Assembly (NCBI RefSeq): GCF_002000025.1
Contig: NZ_MUZV01000013.1
Location: 1-64,000, forward strand
Reading direction: 5' to 3'
Length of the DNA stretch: 64,000 nucleotides
From: Cognaticolwellia aestuarii
GTDB lineage: Bacteria > Pseudomonadota > Gammaproteobacteria > Enterobacterales > Alteromonadaceae
Under the pieces are notes generated by a model. The model was given only the letters and a program-made list of their open reading frames with translations, did not search any database and was not told the DNA's origin. How positions within the stretch are numbered: position 1 is the first letter of the stretch; the number at the start of each line of letters is the position of its first letter. This document shows positions 55,376 through 64,000 of this stretch, piece by piece. The position numbers were made by a program, and so were the translations under genes.

Positions 55376-55756
55376 TTACAACTGTGTTAATAACCAATTT
55401 CGAGCATCTTGTAAGTTATAAAACTCTTGGCGATTTTTTAATTGCAGCACTGCCGGCTGAGCATTTTTTACAATTTCAACCTGAATTTTGTGATTATATG
55501 CCATTGCCCGAGCTAAACAATTTTGCCGGTTTAACCACAAAATATGCTGGTTTGATACTTTATGCGCATCAGGTGTACTACCTTCATAAGCAGTACAGTC
55601 AAATAATAAACCGAAACCTTGCCCATTAAAACTATCGACTAGTGCTTCTATTTGCAAACAAACAGCCTGGGTTGCAAGATCATTAAACATACCAATTAAG
55701 GTAACTTTTATCATGCTGCCTTCAAGTTCGACTGTATAAGTGCCGTGCTCAACCAT
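55376..55756 (-). CDS. SpoIIAA/STAS-like small cytosolic protein
   Basis: A 126-residue paralogue of the protein at 28600-28995: same length, the opening GTYTVELEGSMIKVTLIGMF against GSFEFEIQGQILIMRPLGAW, a central GLLFDCTAYEGSTPDAHKVS and an end with DARNWLLTQL against AEALKWLNTKL. RBS AAGGAT. It lies 22 bases behind a marR gene and is probably co-transcribed. Function unknown; a STAS-like protein-interaction role is possible. Confidence 0.68.
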   Translation of the reverse strand: MVEHGTYTVELEGSMIKVTLIGMFNDLATQAVCLQIEALVDSFNGQGFGLLFDCTAYEGSTPDAHKVSNQHILWLNRQNCLARAMAYNHKIQVEIVKNAQPAVLQLKNRQEFYNLQDARNWLLTQL

Positions 55757-55778
55757 ATCCTTAAATCAACTCCTCGTT

Positions 55779-56264
55779 TTAACTTTGCTGACTTTTTTTA
55801 TACCAACGTAGTAACTCTTTTTGATCTGCAGGAATCTCTAGGCCTTGGTTAACAAATGATAAAGCTTGTTGGGCTAACAGTTGCTCAGCTTTCGCTTCTA
55901 TCTTAGTTAAACATTGATAGAATACTTGCTTTTCATCATCATTTAAAACGCTTTCCAGTGCTTGAGCACGAGGCTCTAAAGCATTAATTAGCTGCTTGTA
56001 TAAGTCAACGCCAAGAGCTGTTAAGGTTAAATACTTAATATTTTTACTGACTGAGTCAGGTTTCGCCTCGATCAATTTTTTCGTTAAAAGCACTTTAACC
56101 GCGCGGCTAACCGTAGAAGAGTCGAGTCGAGATTGATAAGCAATATCTGCTGACTTAATCGGCATATATGAGCCAATATTAAGTAATACTCGCATTTCTC
56201 TCGGTTCTAAATTCGATAGGCTACGAATACTCAAATCACGATTAAGTGCCAGTAAATTACTCAC
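55779..56264 (-). CDS. MarR-family transcriptional regulator
   Basis: A 161-residue MarR protein. The winged helix covers about 20-100 (LEPREMRVLLNIGSYMPIKS; SRLDSSTVSRAVKVLLTKKL) and the terminal helices form the dimer interface. It is divergent from the AhpD-like gene. A 36-base near-perfect dyad in the intergenic region is its likely operator. Confidence 0.9.
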   Translation of the reverse strand: MSNLLALNRDLSIRSLSNLEPREMRVLLNIGSYMPIKSADIAYQSRLDSSTVSRAVKVLLTKKLIEAKPDSVSKNIKYLTLTALGVDLYKQLINALEPRAQALESVLNDDEKQVFYQCLTKIEAKAEQLLAQQALSFVNQGLEIPADQKELLRWYKKSQQS

Positions 56265-56480
56265 AATTGCTACACGATAGGGTAAATGTTCGGATAGGTT
56301 TAATGGTTCATCAACTAAGTTAGTTAGATTAAACGCTTGTTCTCTCGCTGAAGTAGAAATAATGACACCTTAAATTATCAGTAAAATCATCGAAAAATCA
56401 CTTTACCTCGCAGCTAAAGTTGATACAAGTCATATCCTTATATTTTCAATGCCACTTACATTTTAAAAGCAAAACTTAAC

Positions 56481-56516
56481 ACTTTATAGATATTGTATTT
56501 GCAATATCTGTAAAGT
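56481..56516. promoter_or_regulatory. 36-base dyad, probable MarR operator
   Basis: Arms ACTTTATAGATATTG and CAATATCTGTAAAGT (14 of 15 matching, 6-base centre TATTTG) form a long inverted repeat 56-91 bases before the AhpD-like gene. The inner ATATTG...CAATAT is a typical MarR half-site pair. The arms also include TATAGA and TGTAAAGT, so it could overlap promoters on either strand. Confidence 0.75.
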
Positions 56517-56571
56517 ATGTTAAAAATAGTTTACTGCTACACAACCTTGGTATTATTTGGAGATCATACGT

Positions 56572-57162
56572 ATGCCCTTAGTTCGCCCGCTTGCTAGCGA
56601 TGAAAATGAAGAAGTTGCTGAACTTGCGCGATTTTTCAATGAAACCTTAGGCTTTTGCCCTAATAGCGTTTTAACTATGCAGCGACGTCCTGCAATTGCT
56701 AAAGCATTTATTAATTTAAATATGGCTGTTATGGCAAACGAAGGTCGTGTTAGTGCCGAACAAAAACGCTTAATTGGCTATATTACTAGCGCCAATACCG
56801 GCTGCAGATATTGTGAAGCTCATACTATATTAGCCGCGCAACGCTACGGTGGCACAGATGAACGTCTTGAAAATATTTGGAATTTTCGTGACAGCAAGCT
56901 ATATACTGCCGCAGAAAAAGCGGCTTTTGAATTTGCTTTAGCCGCCTCAAGTGTTCCGAATGCCGTTGATGATAATATCTCCCAAGCACTACATAGCCAT
57001 TGGGATGAAGGTGAAATAGTTGAAATACTCGCTGTTATTTCATTGTTTGGCTATTTAAATCGTTGGAACGACTCTATGGGAACAACGATGGAAGATGGTG
57101 CGGTTAAAGCTGGTGAAGAACTTTTAAAAGCAACAGACTGGAGCCAAGGAAAACATCAGTAG
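56572..57162 (+). CDS. AhpD-like carboxymuconolactone decarboxylase/peroxidase-related protein
   Basis: A 196-residue protein. The ATG at 56572 follows TTGGAG; the in-frame TTG upstream is unsupported. It has the CMD helical fold with the redox motif CRYCEAHT (CxxC with the His two residues later), as in AhpD alkylhydroperoxidase-type proteins. It is divergent from marR, which probably represses it and responds to oxidants or phenolics. Its neighbours are SoxR- and MarR-controlled, so this is an oxidative/electrophile defence patch. Confidence 0.88.
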   Translation: MPLVRPLASDENEEVAELARFFNETLGFCPNSVLTMQRRPAIAKAFINLNMAVMANEGRVSAEQKRLIGYITSANTGCRYCEAHTILAAQRYGGTDERLENIWNFRDSKLYTAAEKAAFEFALAASSVPNAVDDNISQALHSHWDEGEIVEILAVISLFGYLNRWNDSMGTTMEDGAVKAGEELLKATDWSQGKHQ

Positions 57163-57229
57163 CCAAGTAGTAAAATTTGGAGCAGCTGTAATCAGCATTT
57201 ATTGAATAGGACTAACTATTATTTTCGAA

Positions 57230-57388
57230 CTAACAGGGTCTTAGCTCGTTGTGTATTTTACTACCAGTTGCTTGCTCACTATACTGTTCTAAAGAAAACT
57301 GCATATGGCGGCGATTAGCCAAGCGAACCTTATTACGGTGTAACGTTCTTTTTCGTTGATTACTTGCTAAATATCTCTTAATTCTCAT
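57230..57388 (-). CDS. 52-aa basic small protein
   Basis: ATG at 57388 with a good RBS (AAAGAGGT). The product begins MRIKRYLASNQRKRTLHRNK and is strongly basic for its first 30 residues (about one Arg/Lys in three), then SLEQYSEQATGS and a short acidic-polar end. The basic start resembles small RNA- or ribosome-associated proteins, but I recognise no family. A perfect palindrome lies 56-81 bases upstream. Confidence 0.6.
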   Translation of the reverse strand: MRIKRYLASNQRKRTLHRNKVRLANRRHMQFSLEQYSEQATGSKIHNELRPC

Positions 57389-57443
57389 ATTAACCTCTTT
57401 AACATACATATTACCGATAGCGTTAGTTGATACTGTATAATTT

Positions 57444-57469
57444 AGTGTCGTTATTTAATTAACGACACT
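57444..57469. promoter_or_regulatory. 26-base perfect palindrome before the small basic ORF
   Basis: AGTGTCGTTA and TAACGACACT are perfect inverted 10-base arms around TTTAAT. No T-run follows on either strand, so an operator (TetR/GntR-like) is more likely than a terminator. It would control the 52-aa ORF. Confidence 0.55.
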
Positions 57470-57538
57470 TAACGTTATTAGTATCACTAAGGCATATGAC
57501 AGTTTCATGACAGCGTGGATAATATTAATAAATCATTG

Positions 57539-58972
57539 CTAGGGTTCAACGGCAACAACTTGTTCGGCCTCAACTAAGACTTGCTTGGTCTGATTATCCA
57601 TCCAAGTTAACGTATCATAGTAACGGCGAATGTTCTCAACATAATTCACCGGTTCATCACCTCGGGCATAACCATAACGTGTTTTTTTATAAAACTTTTT
57701 TTGTTTCAATAAAGGCAAACGCTCTTTTACTTCTACCCAACGATCAGGATCGCCACCTTGTTGCTTAGTGATTTTGCGAGCATCATTTAAGTGGCCTAAG
57801 CCAATATTATAAGACGCAAGTGCAAACCAAAGCCGATCTGGATCAGGAATTCTCGCTGGCATACGTCCAATAAGTCGCTTAAAGTATTTTGCCCCTCCAC
57901 GAATACTTTGCTCTGCGTCTAACCGGCTTTTTATGCCCATTTGTTTTGCCGTGGGTAATGTTAACATCATCATGCCTCGTACCCCGGTATATGAGCGGGC
58001 ATGAGGTTCCCAATGAGATTCTTGATAACTGATGGCGGCGAGTAAACGCCAATCAACATCTTGACCATACTTTTCAAATAGCGCTTGATATTTGGGCAAT
58101 TTTTTCTCAATTGCCTGAATAAACATACGGGTATCAACATAGTTAAATTCTTCTATATGACCATAATGTTTATCATTCAAAGCTAATAAAACACCGTTAT
58201 GGTGAACTTCTCCAAAAAATTCAATTAAGCTAGCAAAAATTGAATTATCACCATGTTTATTAACCATCCAAGCTAAAGGCTCTTCCTGGCGAATAGTGAA
58301 GCCGATACTGATCTCAGGATAATATCGACGGTTTATCGCTAAAGTATTACTGTCAGCAATGGTGTAGTCTATTTCCCCAGAAAGCACACGCAACAATAGT
58401 TCTTCACTATCTAATTCAGCGCTTGTCGTCCATGAGAGTTCAGGATGAGATAATTTTAACTGCGCCAAGCTTTCGACATGGCTAGATTGTTCTACCACTT
58501 CTAACTTACCCGTTAAATCGGCAAGTTTACGCGGTCTTTTGTTACCCTGTTTAAAAACTAACTTTTGGCTAACATCATAGTAACTTGGGGTAAAATGATA
58601 CTGCTGACGACGCTCATCAGTTACAGCTAAGCCGGCAGCTAAAAAATCTACACCGCCATTATCGAGTTGCAAAAACAATTCGTTTAGATTGTAGCTAGGC
58701 ATCATTTTTAATTCGACACCTAAGTATTCCGCATAGCTTTTAGCTAATTCATACTCAAATCCCGCAGGGCCTTCAGCATCAAGATAATAGCTAGTATTTC
58801 CGTAAAGTGTGCCAACTGTAACGTAGCCACGGTCGATAATGCGTTGTAAACTCGCCGGTGTTTCATGGGTTTTACAACCAGAAAAAACCAGTATAAATGG
58901 CAATAAAAACAGCCCGAATAGCTTACCGATACTAACTTTGTTAGCAAATGATTTTATTTGATTTTTTATCAT
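57539..58972 (-). CDS. mltF: Membrane-bound lytic murein transglycosylase F
   Basis: A 477-residue two-domain enzyme. The start at 58972 gives a lipoprotein signal ([13 protein letters not shown]); the frame is open to 59065. A periplasmic amino-acid-binding-like module (about 45-270, [34 protein letters not shown]) precedes the SLT domain with catalytic Glu in AISYQESHW and the motifs GVRGMMMLT and [14 protein letters not shown]. It cleaves peptidoglycan at MurNAc-GlcNAc bonds from the outer membrane. It is divergent from purL, as in other gammaproteobacteria. Confidence 0.95.
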   Translation of the reverse strand: MIKNQIKSFANKVSIGKLFGLFLLPFILVFSGCKTHETPASLQRIIDRGYVTVGTLYGNTSYYLDAEGPAGFEYELAKSYAEYLGVELKMMPSYNLNELFLQLDNGGVDFLAAGLAVTDERRQQYHFTPSYYDVSQKLVFKQGNKRPRKLADLTGKLEVVEQSSHVESLAQLKLSHPELSWTTSAELDSEELLLRVLSGEIDYTIADSNTLAINRRYYPEISIGFTIRQEEPLAWMVNKHGDNSIFASLIEFFGEVHHNGVLLALNDKHYGHIEEFNYVDTRMFIQAIEKKLPKYQALFEKYGQDVDWRLLAAISYQESHWEPHARSYTGVRGMMMLTLPTAKQMGIKSRLDAEQSIRGGAKYFKRLIGRMPARIPDPDRLWFALASYNIGLGHLNDARKITKQQGGDPDRWVEVKERLPLLKQKKFYKKTRYGYARGDEPVNYVENIRRYYDTLTWMDNQTKQVLVEAEQVVAVEP

Positions 58973-59144
58973 AGTGTCTATTGTCACGTGAATTGAGATA
59001 TTAAAAAAGCTATTTTTTATAATTGGCAATTTTATTGCCAAGAAAATTCCCCAAAAATGAGACAAATCATTTCTCTAATTAGGCCATTTAATCTATAATA
59101 CGCGCGTTTTTTATCCTTAATAAATCTAACCGGTGAAATAGACT

Positions 59145-62100
59145 ATGTCGATGTTGATGAAAACCCTTCGCGGTGCGCCAGCACTATCTGATTTTAGAAT
59201 AAGTAAACTACTAAATCAGTGTTCTGAGCTGCAACTGCCCGTTACGGATATCTATGCTGAATTTAGCCACTTTGCACATATTTCAGAGCAACTAAATTCT
59301 GAAGAAACCGAAGTTTTACAGCAACTTCTCAAGTATGGTCCAACAATTGAAGAACATGAACCCGTTGGGCAATTATTATTAGTAACACCACGTCCCGGCA
59401 CTATCTCACCTTGGTCATCAAAATCTACCGACATCGCAAAAAACTGTGGTTTATCCAAAATTATTCGCTTGGAACGTGGCTTAAGCTATTATGTCAGCAC
59501 TGAAAATTCTTCGCCATTAACCACCGCACAACAATCAACATTAAATAACTTATTACACGACCGCATGATGGAGACTATATTTAATGATCTCAATGATGCA
59601 ACTGCATTATTTGCCAGCGCTGAGCCTGGCGAACTCACTAGCATTGATATTGAAAACGGCGGTAAAAACGCCCTAATACAAGCCAATGTTGAGCTAGGCT
59701 TGGCCTTAGCTGATGACGAAGTTAATTATTTATTTGAAAACTTTACCAAGCTTGGTCGTAATCCGCATGACATCGAACTTTACATGTTTGCCCAAGCAAA
59801 CTCTGAGCATTGTCGTCATAAAATATTTAACGCTGATTGGACTATCGATGGCGTAAAGCAGCCTAAATCGCTGTTTAAAATGATCCGTAACACGCATGAA
59901 GTTAACCCTGATTTTGTTTTAAGCGCATACAAAGATAACGCAGCAGTCATGGTAGGTAACAAAGGTGGGCGTTTCTTCCCGAACCCTGAAACCAATGTTT
60001 ATGGTTATCATCATGAAGACATTCAAATTTTAATGAAAGTTGAAACCCATAATCACCCTACGGCTATTTCTCCTTACCCAGGTGCTGCAACAGGTTCCGG
60101 TGGTGAAATTCGTGATGAAGGTGCTACCGGTATTGGCTCTAAACCCAAAGCGGGCTTAGTTGGCTTTTCAGTTTCAAATTTACGTATACCAAACTTCGAA
60201 CAACCGTGGGAAACTGATTTCGGCAAGCCTGATCGTATTGTTTCTGCATTCGATATTATGATGGAAGGCCCATTAGGTGGCGCGGCATTTAACAACGAAT
60301 TTGGTCGTCCGGCTATTTTAGGTTATTTCCGTACTTATGAAGAGCAAGTTAACTCGTTCAACGGCTCAGAAGTACGTGGTTACCATAAACCTATAATGCT
60401 TGCCGGTGGTTTAGGTAATATTCGCGATGAACACGTACAAAAACGTGAAATTGTTGTTGGCGCCCATTTAATTGCGCTTGGCGGCCCAGCGATGAACATA
60501 GGGTTAGGTGGTGGAGCTGCTTCTTCAATGGCATCAGGCCAGTCTGCTGAAAACCTAGACTTCGCTTCAGTACAACGTGAAAACCCAGAAATGGAACGTC
60601 GTTGTCAGGAAGTAATTGATAAATGTTGGCAACTAGGTGAGCAGAATCCTATCGCTTTTATTCATGATGTTGGTGCTGGTGGTTTGTCAAACGCATTTCC
60701 AGAATTAGTGTCGGACGGTGGACGCGGTGGTGTATTTGAATTACGTAATGTGCCTAATGATGAGCGTAGCATGACACCACACGAGATTTGGTGTAACGAG
60801 TCTCAAGAGCGCTATGTTATTGCGGTTTCAGATGAAAACCTTGAAACCTTTAAGCAAATTTGTGCTCGTGAACGTGCACCATTTGCTGTTGTAGGTCGCG
60901 CCACTGAAGAAGAGCACTTAACCGTAACTGATGCTCACTTTGCAGGTAACGAAACATTAGATACACCGATAGATTTACCGCTTGATGTGCTGTTAGGCAA
61001 AACACCGAAAATATTTAAAGACGTAGTTTCGCAAACCGCAGCCGGTGATAAATTAGTAGTCGCTGATATTACTTTAAGCGACGCTGCTGACAGAGTTTTA
61101 TCTTTACCTACCGTGGCTGAAAAAACCTTCTTAATTACCATTGGTGACCGCTCAGTTACCGGTATGGTTAATCGTGACCAAATGGTTGGTCCTTGGCAAG
61201 TGCCCGTAGCTGACTGTGGTGTAACCGCTTCAGCACTTGACTCTTACCACGGTGAAGCTATGTCATTAGGTGAACGTACACCAGTCGCTTTATTGAACTT
61301 CGGCGCTTCAGCTCGTTTAGCGGTTGCGGAGTCATTAACTAACATCGCTGGCACGGATATTGGCGATCTAAACCGCATCAAACTTTCCGCAAACTGGATG
61401 TCGCCTGCGGGTCATCCAGGTGAAGATGCAGGTTTGTACGAAGCCGTTAAAGCCATTGGTGAAGAGCTTTGTCCTGCACTTGGATTAACAATCCCTGTTG
61501 GTAAAGACTCAATGTCAATGAAAACACAATGGCAAGAAAATGGTGAAGACAAATCGGTAACTTCACCTATGTCATTAATCATCACCGCTTTTGGTGCGGT
61601 AGAAGATATTCGCAAAACAGTCACACCACAGTTACGAACAGACTTAGGTGATACTCGTATCGTTGCTATTGATTTATCAAAAGGCAAAAACCGCTTGGGT
61701 GGTTCTTGTTTAGCACAAGTTTATAAGCAGCTTGGTAATGAAACGCCAGACGTTGATAGCCCTGAAGTATTAAAAGGCTTCTTTAATGCTATGCAAACCT
61801 TGGTACGTGATGAAAAGCTTATTGCTTATCATGATAGATCTGATGGTGGCTTATTTGCCTCAGTTGTTGAAATGGCATTTGCTGGTCATACCGGTGTTGA
61901 TATTGATTTAACAGCATTAACGTCAGAATCAGGTAATGATGTTGACGTATTATTCAACGAAGAGCTCGGTGCGGTTATTCAAATTCGTGAAAGCGATGTG
62001 GATGCAATTCATAGTGTATTAGCTGAGCACGGTGTTTTAGATTATTGCACTGACATAGGTCGCATCAATAACGAAGATACACTACGTTTTACTCGTGACG

Positions 62101-63104
62101 GAGCTGTCGTACTAGAAAATTCTCGTACTTATTATCGTACGCTTTGGGCACAAACAACCTTTAGAATGCAATCTCTACGTGATAACCCTGAATGTGCTCA
62201 ACAAGAACATGATGTAAAATATGATACTGAAGACCCTGGTCTAAACGTTGAGTTAAGCTTTGATATCAATGAAGATATTGTTGCTGAACTTATCGCTAAA
62301 GATGCACAAGGCGCCAACCACACTGTGAGTAATCCTCGTATCGCTATATTACGTGAGCAAGGGGTTAACTCTCATGTTGAAATGGCTGCAGCTTTTGATC
62401 GTGCTGGTTTTATTGCTATTGACGTACATATGTCTGATATTTTGTCGGGCCGTACAGATTTAGCTGACTTCAACGGTTTAGTTGCTTGTGGTGGCTTCTC
62501 GTACGGTGATGTACTTGGCGCTGGTGAAGGTTGGGCAAAATCCATCTTATTCAACAAAAATGCCAAAGCCATGTTTAAAGCATTTTTTGAGCGTGAAGAT
62601 ACTTTCTCATTAGGTGTTTGTAATGGTTGTCAAATGTTGTCAAACCTAAAAGAAATTATCCCTGGTGCCCAAGCATGGCCGCGTTTTGTGCAAAATAAAT
62701 CAGAACGCTTTGAAGCACGTTTTAGCTTAGTTGAGATTCAAGAAAACCCATCAATTTTCTTCGATGGTATGGCGGGTTCACGTATGCCAATTGCTGTGTC
62801 TCATGGTGAAGGTCGTGCCGAGTTTAGCTCTGATGATGCCATTGATGCTGCCAATGAATCAGGAACGGTTGCTATGCGTTATGTTGATAACTATGGGCAT
62901 ATCACTGAAACCTACCCTGCGAATCCTAACGGCTCACCCGACGGTATTACCGCATTAACCACTACAGATGGTCGAGTAACTATTATGATGCCACACCCTG
63001 AGCGTGTATTCCGTACGGTTGCAAACTCATGGCACCCAGATGAATGGCAAGAAGATTCACCTTGGGTACGTATGTTCCGCAATGCGCGTAAGTTTATTGG
63101 CTAA
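59145..63104 (+). CDS. purL: Phosphoribosylformylglycinamidine synthase
   Basis: A 1319-residue large-type FGAM synthase for de novo purine synthesis. The N-terminal domain ([14 protein letters not shown]), FGAR-binding region with [16 protein letters not shown] and [13 protein letters not shown], the second half-domain GKDSMSMK, and a glutaminase domain with catalytic Cys in LGVCNGCQM (near residue 1159) and His in [10 protein letters not shown] are all present. Three in-frame ATGs (59145, 59151, 59157) could start it; 59145 is kept. TATAAT at 59094-59099 is a likely -10. Confidence 0.97.
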   Translation: MSMLMKTLRGAPALSDFRISKLLNQCSELQLPVTDIYAEFSHFAHISEQLNSEETEVLQQLLKYGPTIEEHEPVGQLLLVTPRPGTISPWSSKSTDIAKNCGLSKIIRLERGLSYYVSTENSSPLTTAQQSTLNNLLHDRMMETIFNDLNDATALFASAEPGELTSIDIENGGKNALIQANVELGLALADDEVNYLFENFTKLGRNPHDIELYMFAQANSEHCRHKIFNADWTIDGVKQPKSLFKMIRNTHEVNPDFVLSAYKDNAAVMVGNKGGRFFPNPETNVYGYHHEDIQILMKVETHNHPTAISPYPGAATGSGGEIRDEGATGIGSKPKAGLVGFSVSNLRIPNFEQPWETDFGKPDRIVSAFDIMMEGPLGGAAFNNEFGRPAILGYFRTYEEQVNSFNGSEVRGYHKPIMLAGGLGNIRDEHVQKREIVVGAHLIALGGPAMNIGLGGGAASSMASGQSAENLDFASVQRENPEMERRCQEVIDKCWQLGEQNPIAFIHDVGAGGLSNAFPELVSDGGRGGVFELRNVPNDERSMTPHEIWCNESQERYVIAVSDENLETFKQICARERAPFAVVGRATEEEHLTVTDAHFAGNETLDTPIDLPLDVLLGKTPKIFKDVVSQTAAGDKLVVADITLSDAADRVLSLPTVAEKTFLITIGDRSVTGMVNRDQMVGPWQVPVADCGVTASALDSYHGEAMSLGERTPVALLNFGASARLAVAESLTNIAGTDIGDLNRIKLSANWMSPAGHPGEDAGLYEAVKAIGEELCPALGLTIPVGKDSMSMKTQWQENGEDKSVTSPMSLIITAFGAVEDIRKTVTPQLRTDLGDTRIVAIDLSKGKNRLGGSCLAQVYKQLGNETPDVDSPEVLKGFFNAMQTLVRDEKLIAYHDRSDGGLFASVVEMAFAGHTGVDIDLTALTSESGNDVDVLFNEELGAVIQIRESDVDAIHSVLAEHGVLDYCTDIGRINNEDTLRFTRDGAVVLENSRTYYRTLWAQTTFRMQSLRDNPECAQQEHDVKYDTEDPGLNVELSFDINEDIVAELIAKDAQGANHTVSNPRIAILREQGVNSHVEMAAAFDRAGFIAIDVHMSDILSGRTDLADFNGLVACGGFSYGDVLGAGEGWAKSILFNKNAKAMFKAFFEREDTFSLGVCNGCQMLSNLKEIIPGAQAWPRFVQNKSERFEARFSLVEIQENPSIFFDGMAGSRMPIAVSHGEGRAEFSSDDAIDAANESGTVAMRYVDNYGHITETYPANPNGSPDGITALTTTDGRVTIMMPHPERVFRTVANSWHPDEWQEDSPWVRMFRNARKFIG

Positions 63105-63148
63105 ACTCGCGCAACATTCGCGACTTATCCTCTAAGTTTTAGTCATGA

Positions 63149-63172
63149 AAAAAGCGCCTCTTGGCGCTTTTT
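63149..63172 (+). terminator. Rho-independent terminator of purL
   Basis: Stem AAAAAGCGCC/GGCGCTTTTT with a TCTT loop, 44 bases after the purL stop; the T-run is part of the stem and continues as TTG. Confidence 0.9.
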
Positions 63173-63349
63173 GTTATCTGCAATTATTTCATTCTCAATC
63201 GATTTCGCTGCAGCATTATTAATAAAGTTGAGTCGTTAACAGTTAGACACTTCCCCTCTTTTATATATCATTTTAGAATAGAAATTAACTTATTTATTCC
63301 GAATTATTAAATTATACTGATTGATATTATTCTCTGAAGAGTCTGCCTT

Positions 63350-63625
63350 TTGAAAGCTGCTTTACCGTCAAATCGAATACCGTTACAAAAAGTGATGACA
63401 GCCATTTACGTCTGGTTGCGTATCACCTTGAGTTATTGCGTAGTTGGTGCGGTTATCACAACATTACTCAGCGCCGGCATTCAGCACGTCAATGTCTTCA
63501 TTATCACAGTTGTTATGGCAACCTTTCTCGGTATAGGTGTTTATAAAGCCGAGGTAGCACGTCGTGGTGTTGGGTTGAATAATTATCTTAACAAGCTATC
63601 AGAGTACAAACACCACCAATTTTAA
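63350..63625 (+). CDS. Small membrane protein, unknown
   Basis: A 91-residue frame from TTG at 63350; the first ATG is at 63395 (75 residues). Neither has a clear RBS. Two hydrophobic segments lie at about 24-44 (LRITLSYCVVGAVITTLLSA) and 46-64, followed by a basic tail. Codon use resembles its neighbours. I recognise no family; it lies between purL and a nitroreductase gene. Confidence 0.5.
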   Translation: MKAALPSNRIPLQKVMTAIYVWLRITLSYCVVGAVITTLLSAGIQHVNVFIITVVMATFLGIGVYKAEVARRGVGLNNYLNKLSEYKHHQF

Positions 63626-63824
63626 CCCACAGTTTTCCTACCACAATCTAGTTCTTATCAGTAATACACTTGCTGATTACCCCTTCAAACCAGCATAGCA
63701 GCGACATTTATTTTGACTTTCTCTTGCGCCATTAACTTGTTTACCCGAATTGGCACTTACCTTATGATAAGTTTAAAAGAAAAGTTAAATAATCATCATA
63801 AAATAATAAGTAATAGGAAGTATT

Positions 63825-64000
63825 ATGCAAGCTCATGACGCATCACCGTTAAGCGATTATATTGAATACTCTAGCGAAGAAATGCTTAAACGCTCAGCCG
63901 ATTTTTATAACAACATTAAGCGTCGACACAGTATTCGTAGCTTTAGCGATCGCCCAGTCGCAAAAGCGGTCATTGAGAACTGCATAAAAGCAGCTGGAAC
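63825..64000 (+). CDS. Nitroreductase family protein (partial, runs off the window)
   Basis: The ATG at 63825 has the RBS AGGAAG. The visible 58 residues contain the start of the NfnB/NfsA-type fold: FYNNIKRRHSIRSFSDRPV, where RxSxRxF binds FMN phosphate, then AVIENCIKAAG. The rest of the gene is outside the window. It is expected to be an FMN-dependent NAD(P)H oxidoreductase. Confidence 0.85.
   Translation, partial: MQAHDASPLSDYIEYSSEEMLKRSADFYNNIKRRHSIRSFSDRPVAKAVIENCIKAAG

Noticed and set aside
58975-58987. TGTCTATTGTCAC upstream of mltF as another TGTC operator
   Set aside because: The two half-sites are 7 bases apart instead of 11, so the helical phasing of the other sites is lost.
59100-59110. 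PurR box before purL
   Set aside because: The ACGCGCGTTTT stretch matches only part of the PurR consensus and is not palindromic.

Overview
The window is chromosomal DNA of an AT-rich marine gammaproteobacterium, most likely Alteromonadales and probably Colwelliaceae (Colwellia/Thalassotalea-like). This is inferred from gene content and order: rsmE-gshB-yqgE-ruvX, pilT/pilU divergent from yggS-proC-yggT, rdgB-hemW-tadA, and mltF divergent from purL. No rRNA, tRNA or CRISPR array was seen.

Layout. 1-4,700: a degenerate repeat pair, then a Fur-controlled TonB-dependent receptor with a PepSY membrane protein, and a small lipoprotein. 4,089-5,739: an SDR enzyme divergent from a LysR regulator. 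5,740-13,302: housekeeping (murI, metK behind tandem met boxes, rsmE, gshB, yqgE, ruvX) and an AEC transporter whose stop codon lies in the terminal repeat of a 315-bp MITE. 13,656-26,661: an iron/envelope island. Its minus-strand genes are an OmpR-type regulator with a degenerate receiver, exbB, exbD, a second exbD lacking the membrane Asp, tonB, and an RND adaptor and pump. Divergent or adjacent are PepSY, DUF2271, DUF2798 and DUF4198 genes and a second TonB-dependent receptor. 26,662-29,900: a decayed region with an intact IS3-family element, a SpoIIAA/STAS-like gene and a cytochrome c pseudogene. 29,993-36,078: a di-haem peroxidase, GtrA flippase, GT2 and ArnT-like glycosyltransferases and an intact two-component system. 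36,552-52,461: a GGDEF-EAL protein, type IV pilus retraction ATPases, proC/yggT/rdgB/hemW/tadA, a LysR-GST-oxidoreductase group and a TPR-GGDEF protein. 53,079-57,388: small membrane genes, a twice-interrupted zinc-ribbon gene, a SoxR regulon containing an unreported 43-aa ORF, a MarR-regulated AhpD-like gene and another small basic ORF. 57,539-64,000: mltF, purL, a small membrane protein and the start of a nitroreductase.

The most interesting signal is a family of direct repeats with an 11-bp period (TGTC-N7-TGTC). It occurs upstream of the RND operon, the degenerate regulator/PepSY pair, the DUF2798/DUF4198 pair, the peroxidase, and the GtrA/glycosyltransferase pair. An 11-bp period is what OmpR/PmrA-type winged-helix dimers recognise, so these genes look like one regulon, overlaid with Fur boxes in the TonB part. 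The regulator itself lacks every canonical phosphorylation residue, and its operon pairs a normal ExbD with an Asp-to-Asn ExbD. Together this suggests a phosphorylation-independent, iron-linked TonB/RND envelope system.
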